Below are positions 1 to 8,874 of a stretch of DNA of 64,000 bases, piece after piece. Each line of letters starts with the position of its first letter. The first letter of the stretch is position 1. Below the pieces are notes generated by a model. It saw only the letters and a list, made by a program, of their open reading frames with translations, searched no databases and was not told the origin of the DNA. The stretch is taken from the NCBI GenBank assembly GCA_032115775.1, contig JAUMBL010000003.1, positions 7,218 to 71,217 of the forward strand. The letters are read 5' to 3'. The position numbers and the translations under genes were made by a program. The stretch is from M3007 sp032115775 (GTDB lineage: Bacteria; Bacteroidota; Bacteroidia; Chitinophagales; Saprospiraceae).

Positions 1-2
1 AA

Positions 3-95
3 GCGATCCGAGATGCCGTGAACAGCGTGATTCTCGACGGTTATTACGAGGGCGAAGAGGATTTGTACTCCTACCGCTTCCGCAAACGGGAATAA
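3..95 (+). CDS. C-terminal fragment of a gene cut by the window edge
   Basis: An open frame enters from the left edge and stops at TAA 93-95, encoding about 30 residues that include 'VILDGYYEGEEDLY'. The P-loop gene starts 5 bases after the stop, so the two are probably co-transcribed. The helical tail with 'ILDG' is reminiscent of the C-terminus of bacteroidete CCA-adding tRNA nucleotidyltransferases, but the fragment is too short to assign. Seen: the open frame and stop. Inferred: that it is a real gene end. Confidence 0.5.
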   Translation, partial: AIRDAVNSVILDGYYEGEEDLYSYRFRKRE

Positions 96-100
96 CCGAT

Positions 101-643
101 ATGTTTTCTTATAAAAAAGTTCACCTCTTCGGCGCGCCCGGCGCCGGGGTCAGTACGCTGGGCCGGGCACTGGCCAACCGCCTAGGGTGCGCGCACCTGG
201 ATGTGGATGATTACTACTGGTTCACTTCCGATCCCCTGCCCTATAAACGCAAGCGCAATCCCGATCACCGACGCAGTTTGCTTTCGACAGACCTCGAGCG
301 GCATCCCGCTTGGGTGCTGAGCGGTGCGCTCTGCGGCTGGGGCGATTGCTTTATTCCGCAATTTGATTTGGTCGTTTTTTGCCGACTGGATGTCGAAACC
401 CGACTCCAACGGATCGCTGCTCGGGAAAGTTTGCGTTACGGCGATCAGATATTACCCGGCGGCGCGCTGCATGCCGTGTATGAAAAATTTTGTCAGTGGG
501 CCGCAGCATATCCCACTTCGGAGGGCAACATACGCTCCCTCAAAGCCGAAATGAACTGGCTGACAGGATTAAATCAACCCGTGATCGTCCTGGATATGGA
601 CGCGCCGACCGCCGCGCTGGCCACCCGGGTATTGGGCGCCTGA
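101..643 (+). CDS. P-loop nucleoside/adenylate kinase-like protein
   Basis: A 180-residue soluble protein. Residues 11-19 (GAPGAGVST) form a Walker A loop of the small-kinase type, followed by a DVDDYYW acidic segment where adenylate- and shikimate-kinase-like enzymes bind substrate. An Arg-rich stretch (RLQRIAARE) near residues 100-110 fits a LID/Arg region. Length and layout match the AAA_18/adenylate-kinase-like 'topology modulation' ATPases, which presumably phosphorylate a small molecule. The substrate cannot be read from the sequence. The ATG lies 5 bases after the previous stop, suggesting one transcript. Confidence 0.7.
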   Translation: MFSYKKVHLFGAPGAGVSTLGRALANRLGCAHLDVDDYYWFTSDPLPYKRKRNPDHRRSLLSTDLERHPAWVLSGALCGWGDCFIPQFDLVVFCRLDVETRLQRIAARESLRYGDQILPGGALHAVYEKFCQWAAAYPTSEGNIRSLKAEMNWLTGLNQPVIVLDMDAPTAALATRVLGA

Positions 644-669
644 GGGGGCGTGTCCATGGCGAACGGTAT

Positions 670-1782
670 TTATCGGGCGCAGGGAATGGTGTCCAGGGTC
701 ACGCGATCTTTTTTAAAAGGATGCACGCGCAGCCGGAGGATACCGCCCTTGTTTTTCTCCTCCAGGCAATCGCACCAATATTGCCCCAATTTTCGCATCG
801 CGAACGCGCTGTTGAATGCAGGCGTATGCAAGTCGGCCATCGCCCAGTCGTCAAGCAGCAGTTTGCTTTTCCGATCGTACGCATATTCGCTCCAGATTGG
901 ATTGAGTCGGTCGCATACGAGCCCTTGTTCCACATACAGATTCCATTCCGGTTGCGTATTGCTGTACATCGTCCAGGCCATGGCGCGCGGCGCCCAGCCG
1001 AGGGTTGATAAAAGCGGCGCAATCCAAATCCAGATCGTCAGGAAGAAAGCCGGCAGGCGCCGCGGCAGAGGAGTGGCGGCAGGGTGCCGGAAAACAGCCC
1101 AGACCAAGGCCGTCATCGCCAGATTCCAGGGGAGGACGACCGCGTTCCAGTTTAGGCCTAGCGGACTGATTGCCAGGATGATCCATCCGTGAAATACCCA
1201 ACAGACAATTTTTGCCGGCTGGCGCGTGCGCGTCCACAACAGCCCCAGGCCGATGAGCGTCTCCAATGCGGCGGTTACATAACCCAGCGCAGGGAACTGC
1301 CCGAGCGGCTTACTCCACGAAAAAGCCTGACAAAACCAGGCAAAGTTGTCTTCCGCAAAATACGGCGTACATTTCCAAATGCCCCCCCAAACATAGACCG
1401 CGGCGATCGCCCATTGCTGCCCTTTGAGCGCCTCGGCCGGATCGAGCAGGCTGAACGTCCAAAGCGCCAAATACAAATACAACCAGGGCTGTAATCGGTT
1501 GAGATCCAAGAGCGCCAGTAAGGTAAACCAGACGATAACCCCCAGGATAATCGGCCGCGCGGCAGGTTTCCAAAGCAGAAACAGCAGCAATATCAAACCG
1601 ATACCTGCGAGTGCCGAGCCACTTGCATCCTCCGGCAGTCCCGGCGCGCCCCACAGCGGAATTTGTGGGAAAGTGCGGTTTGACCCCGACCAAAGCGGCC
1701 AGGAGCCCGCTATTTGCGCCAGCAGCGCCAACGCGCTGATCCTGTTTACCCAGTCTCGGAGAGATAATTCGGTCTGTAACAA
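670..1782 (-). CDS. Polytopic membrane protein of unknown function
   Basis: A 370-residue protein with about eight hydrophobic segments between residues 14 and 262, then a soluble C-terminal region of about 100 residues rich in Trp, Tyr and Cys. The layout (membrane domain with aromatic loops, then an extramembrane tail) recalls DoxX/HTTM-like membrane proteins, but no diagnostic motif is visible. It begins 15 bases after the stop of the next gene upstream on the same strand, so the two unknown membrane proteins are likely one operon. Function not assigned. Confidence 0.65.
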   Translation of the reverse strand: MLQTELSLRDWVNRISALALLAQIAGSWPLWSGSNRTFPQIPLWGAPGLPEDASGSALAGIGLILLLFLLWKPAARPIILGVIVWFTLLALLDLNRLQPWLYLYLALWTFSLLDPAEALKGQQWAIAAVYVWGGIWKCTPYFAEDNFAWFCQAFSWSKPLGQFPALGYVTAALETLIGLGLLWTRTRQPAKIVCWVFHGWIILAISPLGLNWNAVVLPWNLAMTALVWAVFRHPAATPLPRRLPAFFLTIWIWIAPLLSTLGWAPRAMAWTMYSNTQPEWNLYVEQGLVCDRLNPIWSEYAYDRKSKLLLDDWAMADLHTPAFNSAFAMRKLGQYWCDCLEEKNKGGILRLRVHPFKKDRVTLDTIPCAR

Positions 1783-1797
1783 CTTTGTGCGGATTTC

Positions 1798-3015
1798 TTA
1801 TTCGTCGCCGGAAAGGTTGATCGTTGGCACATCATCCTGTTTTTTTTCGGGCTGCGGCTTTTTCCGTACCGATGGATATTGTTTGCGTATGCCGCCTTTG
1901 TAGGGCGTCGGCTCCTGATCCAGGAGATATCCCGGATTTTCCTCCGGATTCGGCTTTTGCGTTTGCTGAATTAATACTTCCGGCTTCGCGTAATTTTCTT
2001 CCGAGTAGGTGGATACGCGGTATCCAAGCAGGCAGATCAGGGTAACACTGAGGCCGAATAGCCATGTTTGCATAATCTGCCCCTGCATATAGCGTTCAAA
2101 ACCGCCGGCGCCGGCTTGCAAGGGCTGGCGCAGCGCTTTCCAGACAAAGTTGCGCGCAGGTTGTACCAGATAATACTCGATCGGTTTCCAGATTGTGTTC
2201 CAGATGATTTTATAGCGATTGGGTAGGGGAGGGCGTGTGCCGGCCGCAAATTCTACATTTTTGGACATTATGCGGTACCATTCGCTGCGGGTCACCCAAT
2301 GAATCATGCGCCGGTCTTTGCCGAAAACGCCCAGTCGGGAAGGCGTTGCGATCGTGCGCACCGCGCCGTCCCAATGCACCAGCGCAAGCCCGAATCCGTG
2401 GTAAATACACTGCCGCTTTAGTTCCTCCATATACGGATCGTGCGGCGCGATAAAGACGTCGGCGCCCAACGCAACCCACTGCTCGTCGGCGAAATAGCGT
2501 TTAAACTGCTCGATCGCATAGATGTACCGGTATTTGCGCCATTTTTGCATCGTAAAATACCAACCCAAAAATCCCATGGCGCCGACGCCCAACAGCAACC
2601 CCATATTGCCGGCCAATTGAAGATTTGCCAGCCAGGGTAGCCGGACGGTATAAAACCAGGAATACGCCAAAGCGGCCAGGAGCGCGCCGAAAGCTAGGCA
2701 GTCCCACAAAAAATAGACGACGTTCAGCGTATATTTCACTTCGCCGGACTTATCCAGGGAAGTCGCTTCATACGTGCAGGTAAAATAAGCGCCGTCTGTT
2801 TTTTTGAAGCGCAGCATGCCGTCGGCTACCAGTCCCTGCGCGCCCACATTATCCAGTGCCGTTTCCAGGGTCTCCGGATAAAATTCATAGCGGTATCGGT
2901 AAAACGACTTCAAAAAGGGAATAAATGCCTTTTTTATAGCATCCTCATCCAGTACGCCGGGGCGGGCGGGTACTGGCAAGGGGAGATCGGAAGGCGTGTG
3001 GGCGTTGAAATCCAT
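1798..3015 (-). CDS. Unknown membrane protein with three predicted membrane segments
   Basis: A 405-residue protein. Hydrophobic segments lie near residues 98-121, 138-156 and 316-332. Between the second and third is a soluble region of about 160 residues (FADEQWVALGADVF, then EELKRQCIYHGFGLALV), whose strand-helix pattern is loosely reminiscent of nuclease-like folds but lacks a motif I can defend. The C-terminal 70 residues are polar and Pro/Lys-rich. It is first gene of a two-gene minus-strand operon. A near-consensus bacteroidete -7 box (TATCTTCG) lies at 3025-3032, about 10 bases upstream of the start. Confidence 0.65.
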   Translation of the reverse strand: MDFNAHTPSDLPLPVPARPGVLDEDAIKKAFIPFLKSFYRYRYEFYPETLETALDNVGAQGLVADGMLRFKKTDGAYFTCTYEATSLDKSGEVKYTLNVVYFLWDCLAFGALLAALAYSWFYTVRLPWLANLQLAGNMGLLLGVGAMGFLGWYFTMQKWRKYRYIYAIEQFKRYFADEQWVALGADVFIAPHDPYMEELKRQCIYHGFGLALVHWDGAVRTIATPSRLGVFGKDRRMIHWVTRSEWYRIMSKNVEFAAGTRPPLPNRYKIIWNTIWKPIEYYLVQPARNFVWKALRQPLQAGAGGFERYMQGQIMQTWLFGLSVTLICLLGYRVSTYSEENYAKPEVLIQQTQKPNPEENPGYLLDQEPTPYKGGIRKQYPSVRKKPQPEKKQDDVPTINLSGDE

Positions 3016-3024
3016 ATTGCCGTG

Positions 3025-3032
3025 CGAAGATA
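3025..3032 (-). promoter_or_regulatory. Candidate -7 promoter box for the 3015-670 operon
   Basis: On the minus strand this reads TATCTTCG, 7 of 8 matches to the bacteroidete -7 consensus TAnnTTTG. It would give a very short leader. No clear -33 TTTG was found at the expected distance. Confidence 0.35.
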
Positions 3033-3078
3033 AGGGAAATGGAGGTTTTACCGTAAAAATGGAAGTAAAATAGACGCA

Positions 3079-3100
3079 ACTACTTAGCCGGTCGCATCTG
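3079..3100 (+). repeat. Partial copy of the end of the 44121-44282 miniature element
   Basis: Contains ACTACTTAGCCGGTCGC followed by ATCTG. It matches the left end of the element at 44121-44282 with one mismatch over about 22 bases. The matching right end and the interior are absent, so this is a solo terminal fragment or a relic. It lies in the 138-bp divergent gap upstream of the lycopene cyclase gene. Confidence 0.6.
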
Positions 3101-3153
3101 CAAGAATATTTTCCGCTTCAAATGCCGCCCATTCCGTAATTTTACGCTTTCCA

Positions 3154-4365
3154 ATGACGCACACCTACGATATCATCATCGCCGGCGCAGGCTTGGCCGG
3201 ACTGACCCTGGCGGTGGAACTTTCCAGCCGACCGGCTTTTTCCGAATATCGTATCCTCCTGCTGGATCGAGACGCCAAACAGCAAAACGATCGAACCTGG
3301 TGCTTCTGGGCCGAACCGGACGAACCGCTGCCGCCGGTAATCCGCCATTCCTGGGCCTCCGCCTACTTCTACGGTCCTTCCTTTGATATTCCCATGGCGA
3401 TGGACGGCTACCGGTATTGTATGGTGCGCGGCCAGGATTTTTACGATTACGCGCGCCGGGAAATCGCCCAAAATCCGAAGATCACGTGGCAGCAAGCCAC
3501 GATCCGCCAAATCTTGCCCGAAGAATCCGCCGTGCTGACGGATGCGGGGCGATTTACCGCCAAATGGATTTTTAACAGCGCGTTCGTCCCGGTGGAAGCG
3601 CTGACGGACACAAGCGCCGTACCCTTCGCGCACCCGCACACGCAAACCGGCGGGCGCCCGCCGGGGTACGCCTGGCTGTTGCAGCATTTTAAAGGCTGGG
3701 AGGTGGAAACGCCGGAACCTTGTTTCGACCCGGAAACCGTGACGTTTATGGATTTCAGAATCGAACAACAGGGCGAAACGCGTTTCGTCTATGTATTGCC
3801 GTTCTCCGAACACCGTGCCCTAGTGGAGTTTACCGTTTTCTCCCCCGCGCTGCTGCCGGAATCCGCTTATTACGAAGCGCTGAAGGACTATCTCTGGCAA
3901 CAACTGGGGATCGCTAATTACCATATCACCGGAGAAGAATTCGGGGTGATTCCGATGAGCGATTATCCGTTCCCCAGCCAAATGGGGCGTTCTGTTATCA
4001 ATATCGGTACGGCCGGCGGATTTGTGAAAGCGTCCAGCGGGTATGCTTTCAAGCGCACGCAGCGAAAAATCCGCCGCCTGGTAGATGATTGGGAAGCCAC
4101 GGGCGCGCCCGATCCCGACGTCTTGCGATCCGCGTTCAAATTTCGATTGTATGACAGTATTTTGTTGCGGGTGCTGGAAGCAGGCAGAACGCCCGGCGCC
4201 CGGGTGTTTGAACGGCTGTTCCATCGCCTCCCCGCCGCCCATGTATTGCGTTTTCTGGACGAAGATACGGATTTTAAGGAAGATCTGAAGTTGATGTCGG
4301 TTACCCAGCTGCAGGAGTTTTCTCGGGTCGCTATCGCACAGTTATCGAAATATGGCCGAGTTTGA
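3154..4365 (+). CDS. crtY: Lycopene cyclase, CrtY/CrtL family
   Basis: A 403-residue flavoprotein-type cyclase expected to close the ends of lycopene to beta-rings in carotenoid synthesis, at the membrane. Residues 11-16 (GAGLAG) form the N-terminal dinucleotide-binding motif. Family hallmarks seen include FMDFR followed by FVYVLPFSEHRALVE in the middle, and GGFVKASSGYAF about two-thirds along. No other carotenoid gene lies in the window, so the rest of the pathway is elsewhere. The stop overlaps the coaE start by 14 bases, indicating translational coupling. Confident at family level; ring type and substrate range are inferred. Confidence 0.88.
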   Translation: MTHTYDIIIAGAGLAGLTLAVELSSRPAFSEYRILLLDRDAKQQNDRTWCFWAEPDEPLPPVIRHSWASAYFYGPSFDIPMAMDGYRYCMVRGQDFYDYARREIAQNPKITWQQATIRQILPEESAVLTDAGRFTAKWIFNSAFVPVEALTDTSAVPFAHPHTQTGGRPPGYAWLLQHFKGWEVETPEPCFDPETVTFMDFRIEQQGETRFVYVLPFSEHRALVEFTVFSPALLPESAYYEALKDYLWQQLGIANYHITGEEFGVIPMSDYPFPSQMGRSVINIGTAGGFVKASSGYAFKRTQRKIRRLVDDWEATGAPDPDVLRSAFKFRLYDSILLRVLEAGRTPGARVFERLFHRLPAAHVLRFLDEDTDFKEDLKLMSVTQLQEFSRVAIAQLSKYGRV

Positions 4366-4978
4366 ACAAAAAAAATGCCTGCGCGTCGGAATCACCGGCG
4401 GTATCGGCAGCGGAAAAAGTACGGTGGCGCGGATGTTTGCCGTCCTCGGCGTGCCGGTATATGATGCCGACCACTGGGCGCGGTGGCTTATTCAGCACGA
4501 CGAGTCGTTGCGGCAACGTATCGTCGAACTCCTGGGGTCGAACGCCTACGATGCCGCCGGCGCGTACAACCGGGAATATGTGGCCAATATCGTGTTTGCC
4601 GATAAAGAAAAACTGGCCGGACTCAATGCGCTGGTGCACCCGGCCGTAGAATCACATGCCCGCCAATGGCATGACGCCGCGTGCCGGACGGGCGTGCCGT
4701 ACACCCTGAAAGAGGCCGCCCTGCTGATCGAAAGCGGCAGCCACCGACACCTGGACGCCCTGATCGTCGTAACGGCCCCGGAATCGCTGCGGATTCAACG
4801 GGTCGTCCAACGCGACGGCCTTTCCGAAGACGCCGTGCACGCGCGTGTCCGAAACCAAATGCCGGAGGCAGAAAAGGCGGCGGCCGCAGATTTTTTGATC
4901 GTCAATGACGGCGCGCATCTGCTGACGCAGCAAGTCTGGAACGTACACCAAACGCTGTGTGCCGCCAGCCGGGCGTAG
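4352..4978 (+). CDS. coaE: Dephospho-CoA kinase
   Basis: A 208-residue enzyme catalysing the last step of coenzyme A synthesis, ATP-dependent phosphorylation of dephospho-CoA. The P-loop TGGIGSGKST is at residues 15-24, the family motif VYDADHWAR follows near residue 36, and HP(A) in 'LVHPAVESH' lies mid-protein. Length is normal for CoaE. The ATG chosen lies inside the 3' end of crtY (14-base overlap); it places the P-loop at the usual distance from the N-terminus. Confidence 0.92.
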   Translation: MAEFEQKKCLRVGITGGIGSGKSTVARMFAVLGVPVYDADHWARWLIQHDESLRQRIVELLGSNAYDAAGAYNREYVANIVFADKEKLAGLNALVHPAVESHARQWHDAACRTGVPYTLKEAALLIESGSHRHLDALIVVTAPESLRIQRVVQRDGLSEDAVHARVRNQMPEAEKAAAADFLIVNDGAHLLTQQVWNVHQTLCAASRA

Positions 4979-5044
4979 TTTCGGTATCTCCACGCGCGCA
5001 ACGACTCGATTTAATGCCTTTTTCAACAATATTTTGAAATTTTG

Positions 5045-5076
5045 TTTGGAAAATAACCTCGGCTTTTATACCTTTG
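5045..5076 (+). promoter_or_regulatory. Bacteroidete-type promoter for rpmE
   Basis: TTTG at 5045-5048, a 20-base spacer, then TACCTTTG at 5069-5076. This is an exact match to the Bacteroidota -33/-7 pattern (TTTG, about 19-21 bases, TAnnTTTG). It predicts transcription starting about 50 bases before the L31 start codon. Confidence 0.75.
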
Positions 5077-5129
5077 CCGCCCGAATAACACAGAAATTTA
5101 TTTTAAGTCATTCATTCATTGTTGTTTAT

Positions 5130-5390
5130 ATGAAAAAAGATATTCATCCGTCTAGTTTCCGTATGGTCGTTTTCAAAGACATTTCCACGGATGACGCATT
5201 CCTGTGCCGCTCCTGCGTTTCTTCAAAAGAAACCGTTACCTGGGAAGACGGCAAAGACTATCCGTTGGTGAAAATGGAAATTTCGGCATACAGCCACCCG
5301 TTTTTTACCGGTAAAATGAAATTTGTAGATACGGCGGGTCGTATTGACAAGTTTAACAAGAAATTCGCTAACACGAAATTCGCAAAATAA
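5130..5390 (+). CDS. rpmE2: 50S ribosomal protein L31, type B
   Basis: An 86-residue ribosomal protein. The start at 5130 gives the canonical MKKDIHP N-terminus; a longer upstream frame is not needed. 'DGKDYPLVKMEIS', 'SHPFFTGK' and 'DTAGRIDKFNKKF' are type B L31 signatures. The S in SHPFFTG replaces the zinc-binding Cys of type A. Oddly, residues 26-29 read CRSC, an isolated CxxC that many type B proteins lack. The gene is monocistronic, with a strong promoter upstream and a terminator downstream. Confidence 0.95.
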   Translation: MKKDIHPSSFRMVVFKDISTDDAFLCRSCVSSKETVTWEDGKDYPLVKMEISAYSHPFFTGKMKFVDTAGRIDKFNKKFANTKFAK

Positions 5391-5410
5391 TTTCGTCGTT
5401 TTTTTGAATA

Positions 5411-5455
5411 AAAAGTCCCGATTCGCACCTGCAAATTGGGACTTTTTTTATTTTT
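5411..5455 (+). terminator. Rho-independent terminator after rpmE
   Basis: Stem AAAAGTCCCGATT pairs with AATTGGGACTTTT (one G-T wobble) and is followed by a T-rich run to about 5455. It begins 20 bases after the L31 stop codon and ends before the next gene at 5495. Confidence 0.85.
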
Positions 5456-5494
5456 GGCCCACACCTGTATCCGACTTGCGCTAAACGCCAACCA

Positions 5495-6709
5495 ATGCAA
5501 AATATCATTCTATTCGATCCGGAGGCGCGCAAGCACCTGCTGCCGCTCGCCGCAACCCGCCCGGTCGGGGAGTTCAGACTGGGGATTCTTACCCTGCGCG
5601 AAAAATGGGAACGCCTGTTTCGGGCGCCGGTTTCCTATATCACGCAGGATTATCTGCAGGATCGCTACCCCATTCACATCGGAAGCGATAACTTGGTCGT
5701 TAATGCCTGTATCGTGCCGGATCAGGCCGCCTATTCGCTGTTCCGCACGCTCCAAACCGGCCAGGCGCTGATACGCCACGATGAACTGCTGGCCGTCCGC
5801 CTCGATGAATCACAATTCGAACTCCTGGTGTCGGATGAAGCCCTAGGCAACCTGGACGGCAGGAACCTGGAAGAGGATGCGCCCATTACGATGTTTTCCC
5901 GTCTGTGGAACCTGAACAGCCTGAATGCGCAAGCGCTGCGCTACGATTTCGACCTGCTCACCCGCGGACGGAAATCGCAGCCGCTGTCTGATACCAACCG
6001 GGTCATCGGCCCGCACCCGGTTTTCCTGGAGGAAGGCGCCCGGGCGGAATGTTGCGTGTTCCAAACCGAGGGCGGCCCTATCTATATCGGAAAAAACGCG
6101 GAAATCATGGAGGGCTGCCTGCTCCGAGGCCCTATCGCCGTCTGCGAACAAGCCGTGCTGAAAATGGGCGCTAAAATCTACGGCCCCACCACCATCGGCC
6201 CCGGATGCAAGGTCGGCGGCGAAATCGCCCGCAGCATCCTGTTCGCGAATTCTAACAAAGCGCACGACGGCTTTCTCGGCGATTCGGTAATCGGCGAGTG
6301 GTGCAACTTCGGCGCCGATTCGAATAATTCTAATCTCAAAAACAACTACAGCGAGGTGCGCCTGTGGGATTATGCGGAGGAACGCTTCGCCAAAACCGGC
6401 GAACAATTTTGCGGACTGTTCATGGGCGACCACTCGAAATGCGCGATTAATACCAGCTTCAATACCGGTACGGTGGTCGGCGTGTTTGCTAATCTGTATG
6501 GCGCCGGTTTCCATCGCAATTTTGTGCCGGACTTCTCCTGGGGCGGCCCGGAAGCCGGATACCGCACCTATCGCTTCGACGAAGCGCGCGCGGTGGCGCA
6601 AGCGGTCATGTCGCGGCGGGGAAAAGAACTGACGGCACTCGACCAGGCCGTGCTCTCCCAGGTGTTCGCAAATACCGCCGTGTTCCGAACCTGGGAAAAA
6701 ATCTCCTGA
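5495..6709 (+). CDS. GlmU-like bacteroidete sugar nucleotidyltransferase/acyltransferase
   Basis: A 404-residue protein of the alternative GlmU type found in Bacteroidota, predicted to act in UDP-N-acetylglucosamine formation for peptidoglycan and LPS. The N-terminal half carries 'RPVGEFRLGILTLREKWERL' split across residues 21-40, a lineage signature, in place of the classical LAAGxGTRM motif. The C-terminal half has hexapeptide-like repeats typical of a left-handed beta helix (IYIGKNAEIMEGC, GPIAVCEQAVLKMG, IGPGCKVGGEI). The function comes from family knowledge; which of the two GlmU activities are retained is not visible. purM follows after 34 bases. Confidence 0.8.
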   Translation: MQNIILFDPEARKHLLPLAATRPVGEFRLGILTLREKWERLFRAPVSYITQDYLQDRYPIHIGSDNLVVNACIVPDQAAYSLFRTLQTGQALIRHDELLAVRLDESQFELLVSDEALGNLDGRNLEEDAPITMFSRLWNLNSLNAQALRYDFDLLTRGRKSQPLSDTNRVIGPHPVFLEEGARAECCVFQTEGGPIYIGKNAEIMEGCLLRGPIAVCEQAVLKMGAKIYGPTTIGPGCKVGGEIARSILFANSNKAHDGFLGDSVIGEWCNFGADSNNSNLKNNYSEVRLWDYAEERFAKTGEQFCGLFMGDHSKCAINTSFNTGTVVGVFANLYGAGFHRNFVPDFSWGGPEAGYRTYRFDEARAVAQAVMSRRGKELTALDQAVLSQVFANTAVFRTWEKIS

Positions 6710-6743
6710 CCAACTCTGCTCACTCGAACGATTATCAGAAAAG

Positions 6744-7931
6744 GTGGCTAAACTAAAATACGACCTCCGCGGCGTCTCCGCCTCTAAAGATGAGGTGCAC
6801 GCTGCAATCCGGCATCTCGATAAGGGATTGTACCCGGGCGCATTTTGCAAAATCCTGCCGGACATCGCCGGCGGAAATGCCCGCTATTGCAACCTCCTGC
6901 ACGCGGATACCGCCGGGACAAAAACCAGCTTGGCTTATTTGTACTGGCGCGAAACCGGCGACCTGTCGGTCTGGGCCGGAATCGCCCAGGACGCCATCGT
7001 CATGAACCTCGACGATATGGCCTGCGTAGGCTGTACCGATCAGTTCGTACTCTCCAGCACGATCGGCCGAAACAAATCGCTGATCCCAGGTGAGGTGATC
7101 GCCGCAGTCATCCAGGGCATGTCGGACTTCGTCGCCAAAATGCGCGAATACGGCGTCCACATCCACGAGGCCGGCGGCGAAACAGCCGACGTCGGCGATG
7201 TCGTCCGCACCATTGACGTCGGCTATACGGCCTTCGCGCGGATGCGCCGAAGCAAGGTGCTGGTCAATGATATCCGCCCCGGCGACGCGATCGTCGGCTT
7301 CGCGTCCTATGGCCAGGCAACGTATGAATCGGAATACAACGGCGGCATGGGCAGCAACGGCCTGACAGCCGCCCGCCACGATGTGCTCCGCCAAGCGTAC
7401 GCAACCCAATATCCCGAATCCTACGATCCCGCCATTCCCCCAGCCGTCGTGTATGCCGGAAAATACCGATTGACCGATAAAACGGAAGTCGCCGGCCGCC
7501 AAATGGACGTGGGTAAATTACTGCTCTCGCCCACGCGTACCTATCTTCCGCTACTGCGCGAAGCGCTCGCCCGCTATCAGAAACAGATCCACGGCATGAT
7601 TCATTGCACCGGCGGGGGACAAACGAAAGTGCTCAAATTCGTCCGAAATGTCCATGTCGTAAAAGACAACCTTTTGGACGTTCCGCCGTTGTTTAAACTC
7701 ATCCAGGAAAGCGGTGGAACCGACTGGCGGGAAATGTACCAGGTCTTTAATATGGGCCACCGAATGGAACTGTACCTGCCGCCCCGATACGCAGACCGCC
7801 TCGTCGAACTCGCCCAGGAATTTGGAATCGAAGCTCGCGTGATCGGCAGGGTAGAGGCATCAAGCGGCGAAAAGGTCACCGTGGAAAGTCCTTATGGATC
7901 GTTTTCCTACCCGTCGCAAGCGCATGTTTAG
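6744..7931 (+). CDS. purM: Phosphoribosylformylglycinamidine cyclo-ligase (AIR synthase)
   Basis: A 395-residue member of the PurM/AIR synthase family, the long form usual in Bacteroidota. It converts FGAM to AIR in purine synthesis, using ATP. 'HADTAGTKTSLAYLY' near residue 53 corresponds to the PurM nucleotide-binding segment, followed by 'AIVMNLDDMACVGC'. 'HEAGGETADVGD' and 'GFASYGQATYE' match later core motifs, and 'FNMGHRMELY' the C-terminal domain. The start is GTG, in a frame that begins at the expected N-terminus (MAKLKYDLRGVSA). Confidence 0.85.
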   Translation: MAKLKYDLRGVSASKDEVHAAIRHLDKGLYPGAFCKILPDIAGGNARYCNLLHADTAGTKTSLAYLYWRETGDLSVWAGIAQDAIVMNLDDMACVGCTDQFVLSSTIGRNKSLIPGEVIAAVIQGMSDFVAKMREYGVHIHEAGGETADVGDVVRTIDVGYTAFARMRRSKVLVNDIRPGDAIVGFASYGQATYESEYNGGMGSNGLTAARHDVLRQAYATQYPESYDPAIPPAVVYAGKYRLTDKTEVAGRQMDVGKLLLSPTRTYLPLLREALARYQKQIHGMIHCTGGGQTKVLKFVRNVHVVKDNLLDVPPLFKLIQESGGTDWREMYQVFNMGHRMELYLPPRYADRLVELAQEFGIEARVIGRVEASSGEKVTVESPYGSFSYPSQAHV

Positions 7932-7974
7932 AATTCGGCGAGAAAATTTGTTTGAATCTCGAATTTGTTTTGTT

Positions 7975-8874
7975 ATGTCTAAAAAAGCACTTTTTTTCAT
8001 ACTCATAACCGCATCCATCGTCTGGAGTTGTAAAAAACAGGACGCCAAGGCGGATATCGCGCGCCTCGAAAATGCGCTGGAAAAGCATTTCACCACCGTC
8101 GCTGCCGATTCGCTCGTCGCATTGTACCTGCAATCCGTGACAGCACACCCGGAGGACACGGCCCGCAATCTGCAGTACCTCACAAAAGCCGCCGACATTC
8201 AATTTACAAAGCAAAAAAATACGGTCGCAGCCGTCCGTATGCTCAACGATGCCGTCAAACAATATGCAGCCGGCAGCCAGGATAAAGGGGAACTGTTCGG
8301 CATGATGGCCCGGATTTGGACGGCCTATCTCTACAAATCCACGCCGGATCTCAGCCGGCAACCCGAAGATATTGATGAAATGCATGCCAACCTGCTGAAT
8401 AACCTCGCTTGGATAGATAGCAGCCTGTACCGGCTTGACCAAAAGATGATGAACAACAGCCGGCCCGGCGACTTGAATCTGGCGGACGCAGACGCCTTTA
8501 TCGAAATGTCAGAGGCCGCCGCCGCGCTGCAAAAAGAAAAGCAACAGCCGGACGATTACGTCCGTATCCTCATGCAGGCGGCCGGACTGGCGAAAAGCAT
8601 CGGCAATCCCAATAAGGCGCTGCAACTTTATTATCAGGTAGAATCGCAACTCCCGGAACACCGCCAGGCGCCGGCAGCACTCTTTCTGTCGGGTTTTATT
8701 TATGAAAATGACCTGGGCGACCTGGATAAAGCCAAAGCGGTTTATCAGGATTTTCAAAAACGCTACCCAAACGATCCGAATTACCTCGACGACGTGCAGG
8801 TATCGCTGAAAAACCTGGGAAAATCCGCAGAGGAATTGATCCGGGAATTTGAAAAGAAATCCCGCACGCAATAA
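7975..8874 (+). CDS. TPR-type lipoprotein
   Basis: A 299-residue protein beginning MSKKALFFILITASIVWSC. The hydrophobic stretch ending in Cys 19 is a lipoprotein signal, which decides the start at 7975 over a longer frame. Helical repeats through the middle, and 'NPNKALQLYYQVESQLPE' and 'DKAKAVYQDFQKRYPND' split between residues 215 and 275, are tetratricopeptide-like, as in outer-membrane scaffold lipoproteins. The stop overlaps the next start by one base (TAATG), so it is coupled to the GluQ-like gene. Role unknown. Confidence 0.75.
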   Translation: MSKKALFFILITASIVWSCKKQDAKADIARLENALEKHFTTVAADSLVALYLQSVTAHPEDTARNLQYLTKAADIQFTKQKNTVAAVRMLNDAVKQYAAGSQDKGELFGMMARIWTAYLYKSTPDLSRQPEDIDEMHANLLNNLAWIDSSLYRLDQKMMNNSRPGDLNLADADAFIEMSEAAAALQKEKQQPDDYVRILMQAAGLAKSIGNPNKALQLYYQVESQLPEHRQAPAALFLSGFIYENDLGDLDKAKAVYQDFQKRYPNDPNYLDDVQVSLKNLGKSAEELIREFEKKSRTQ

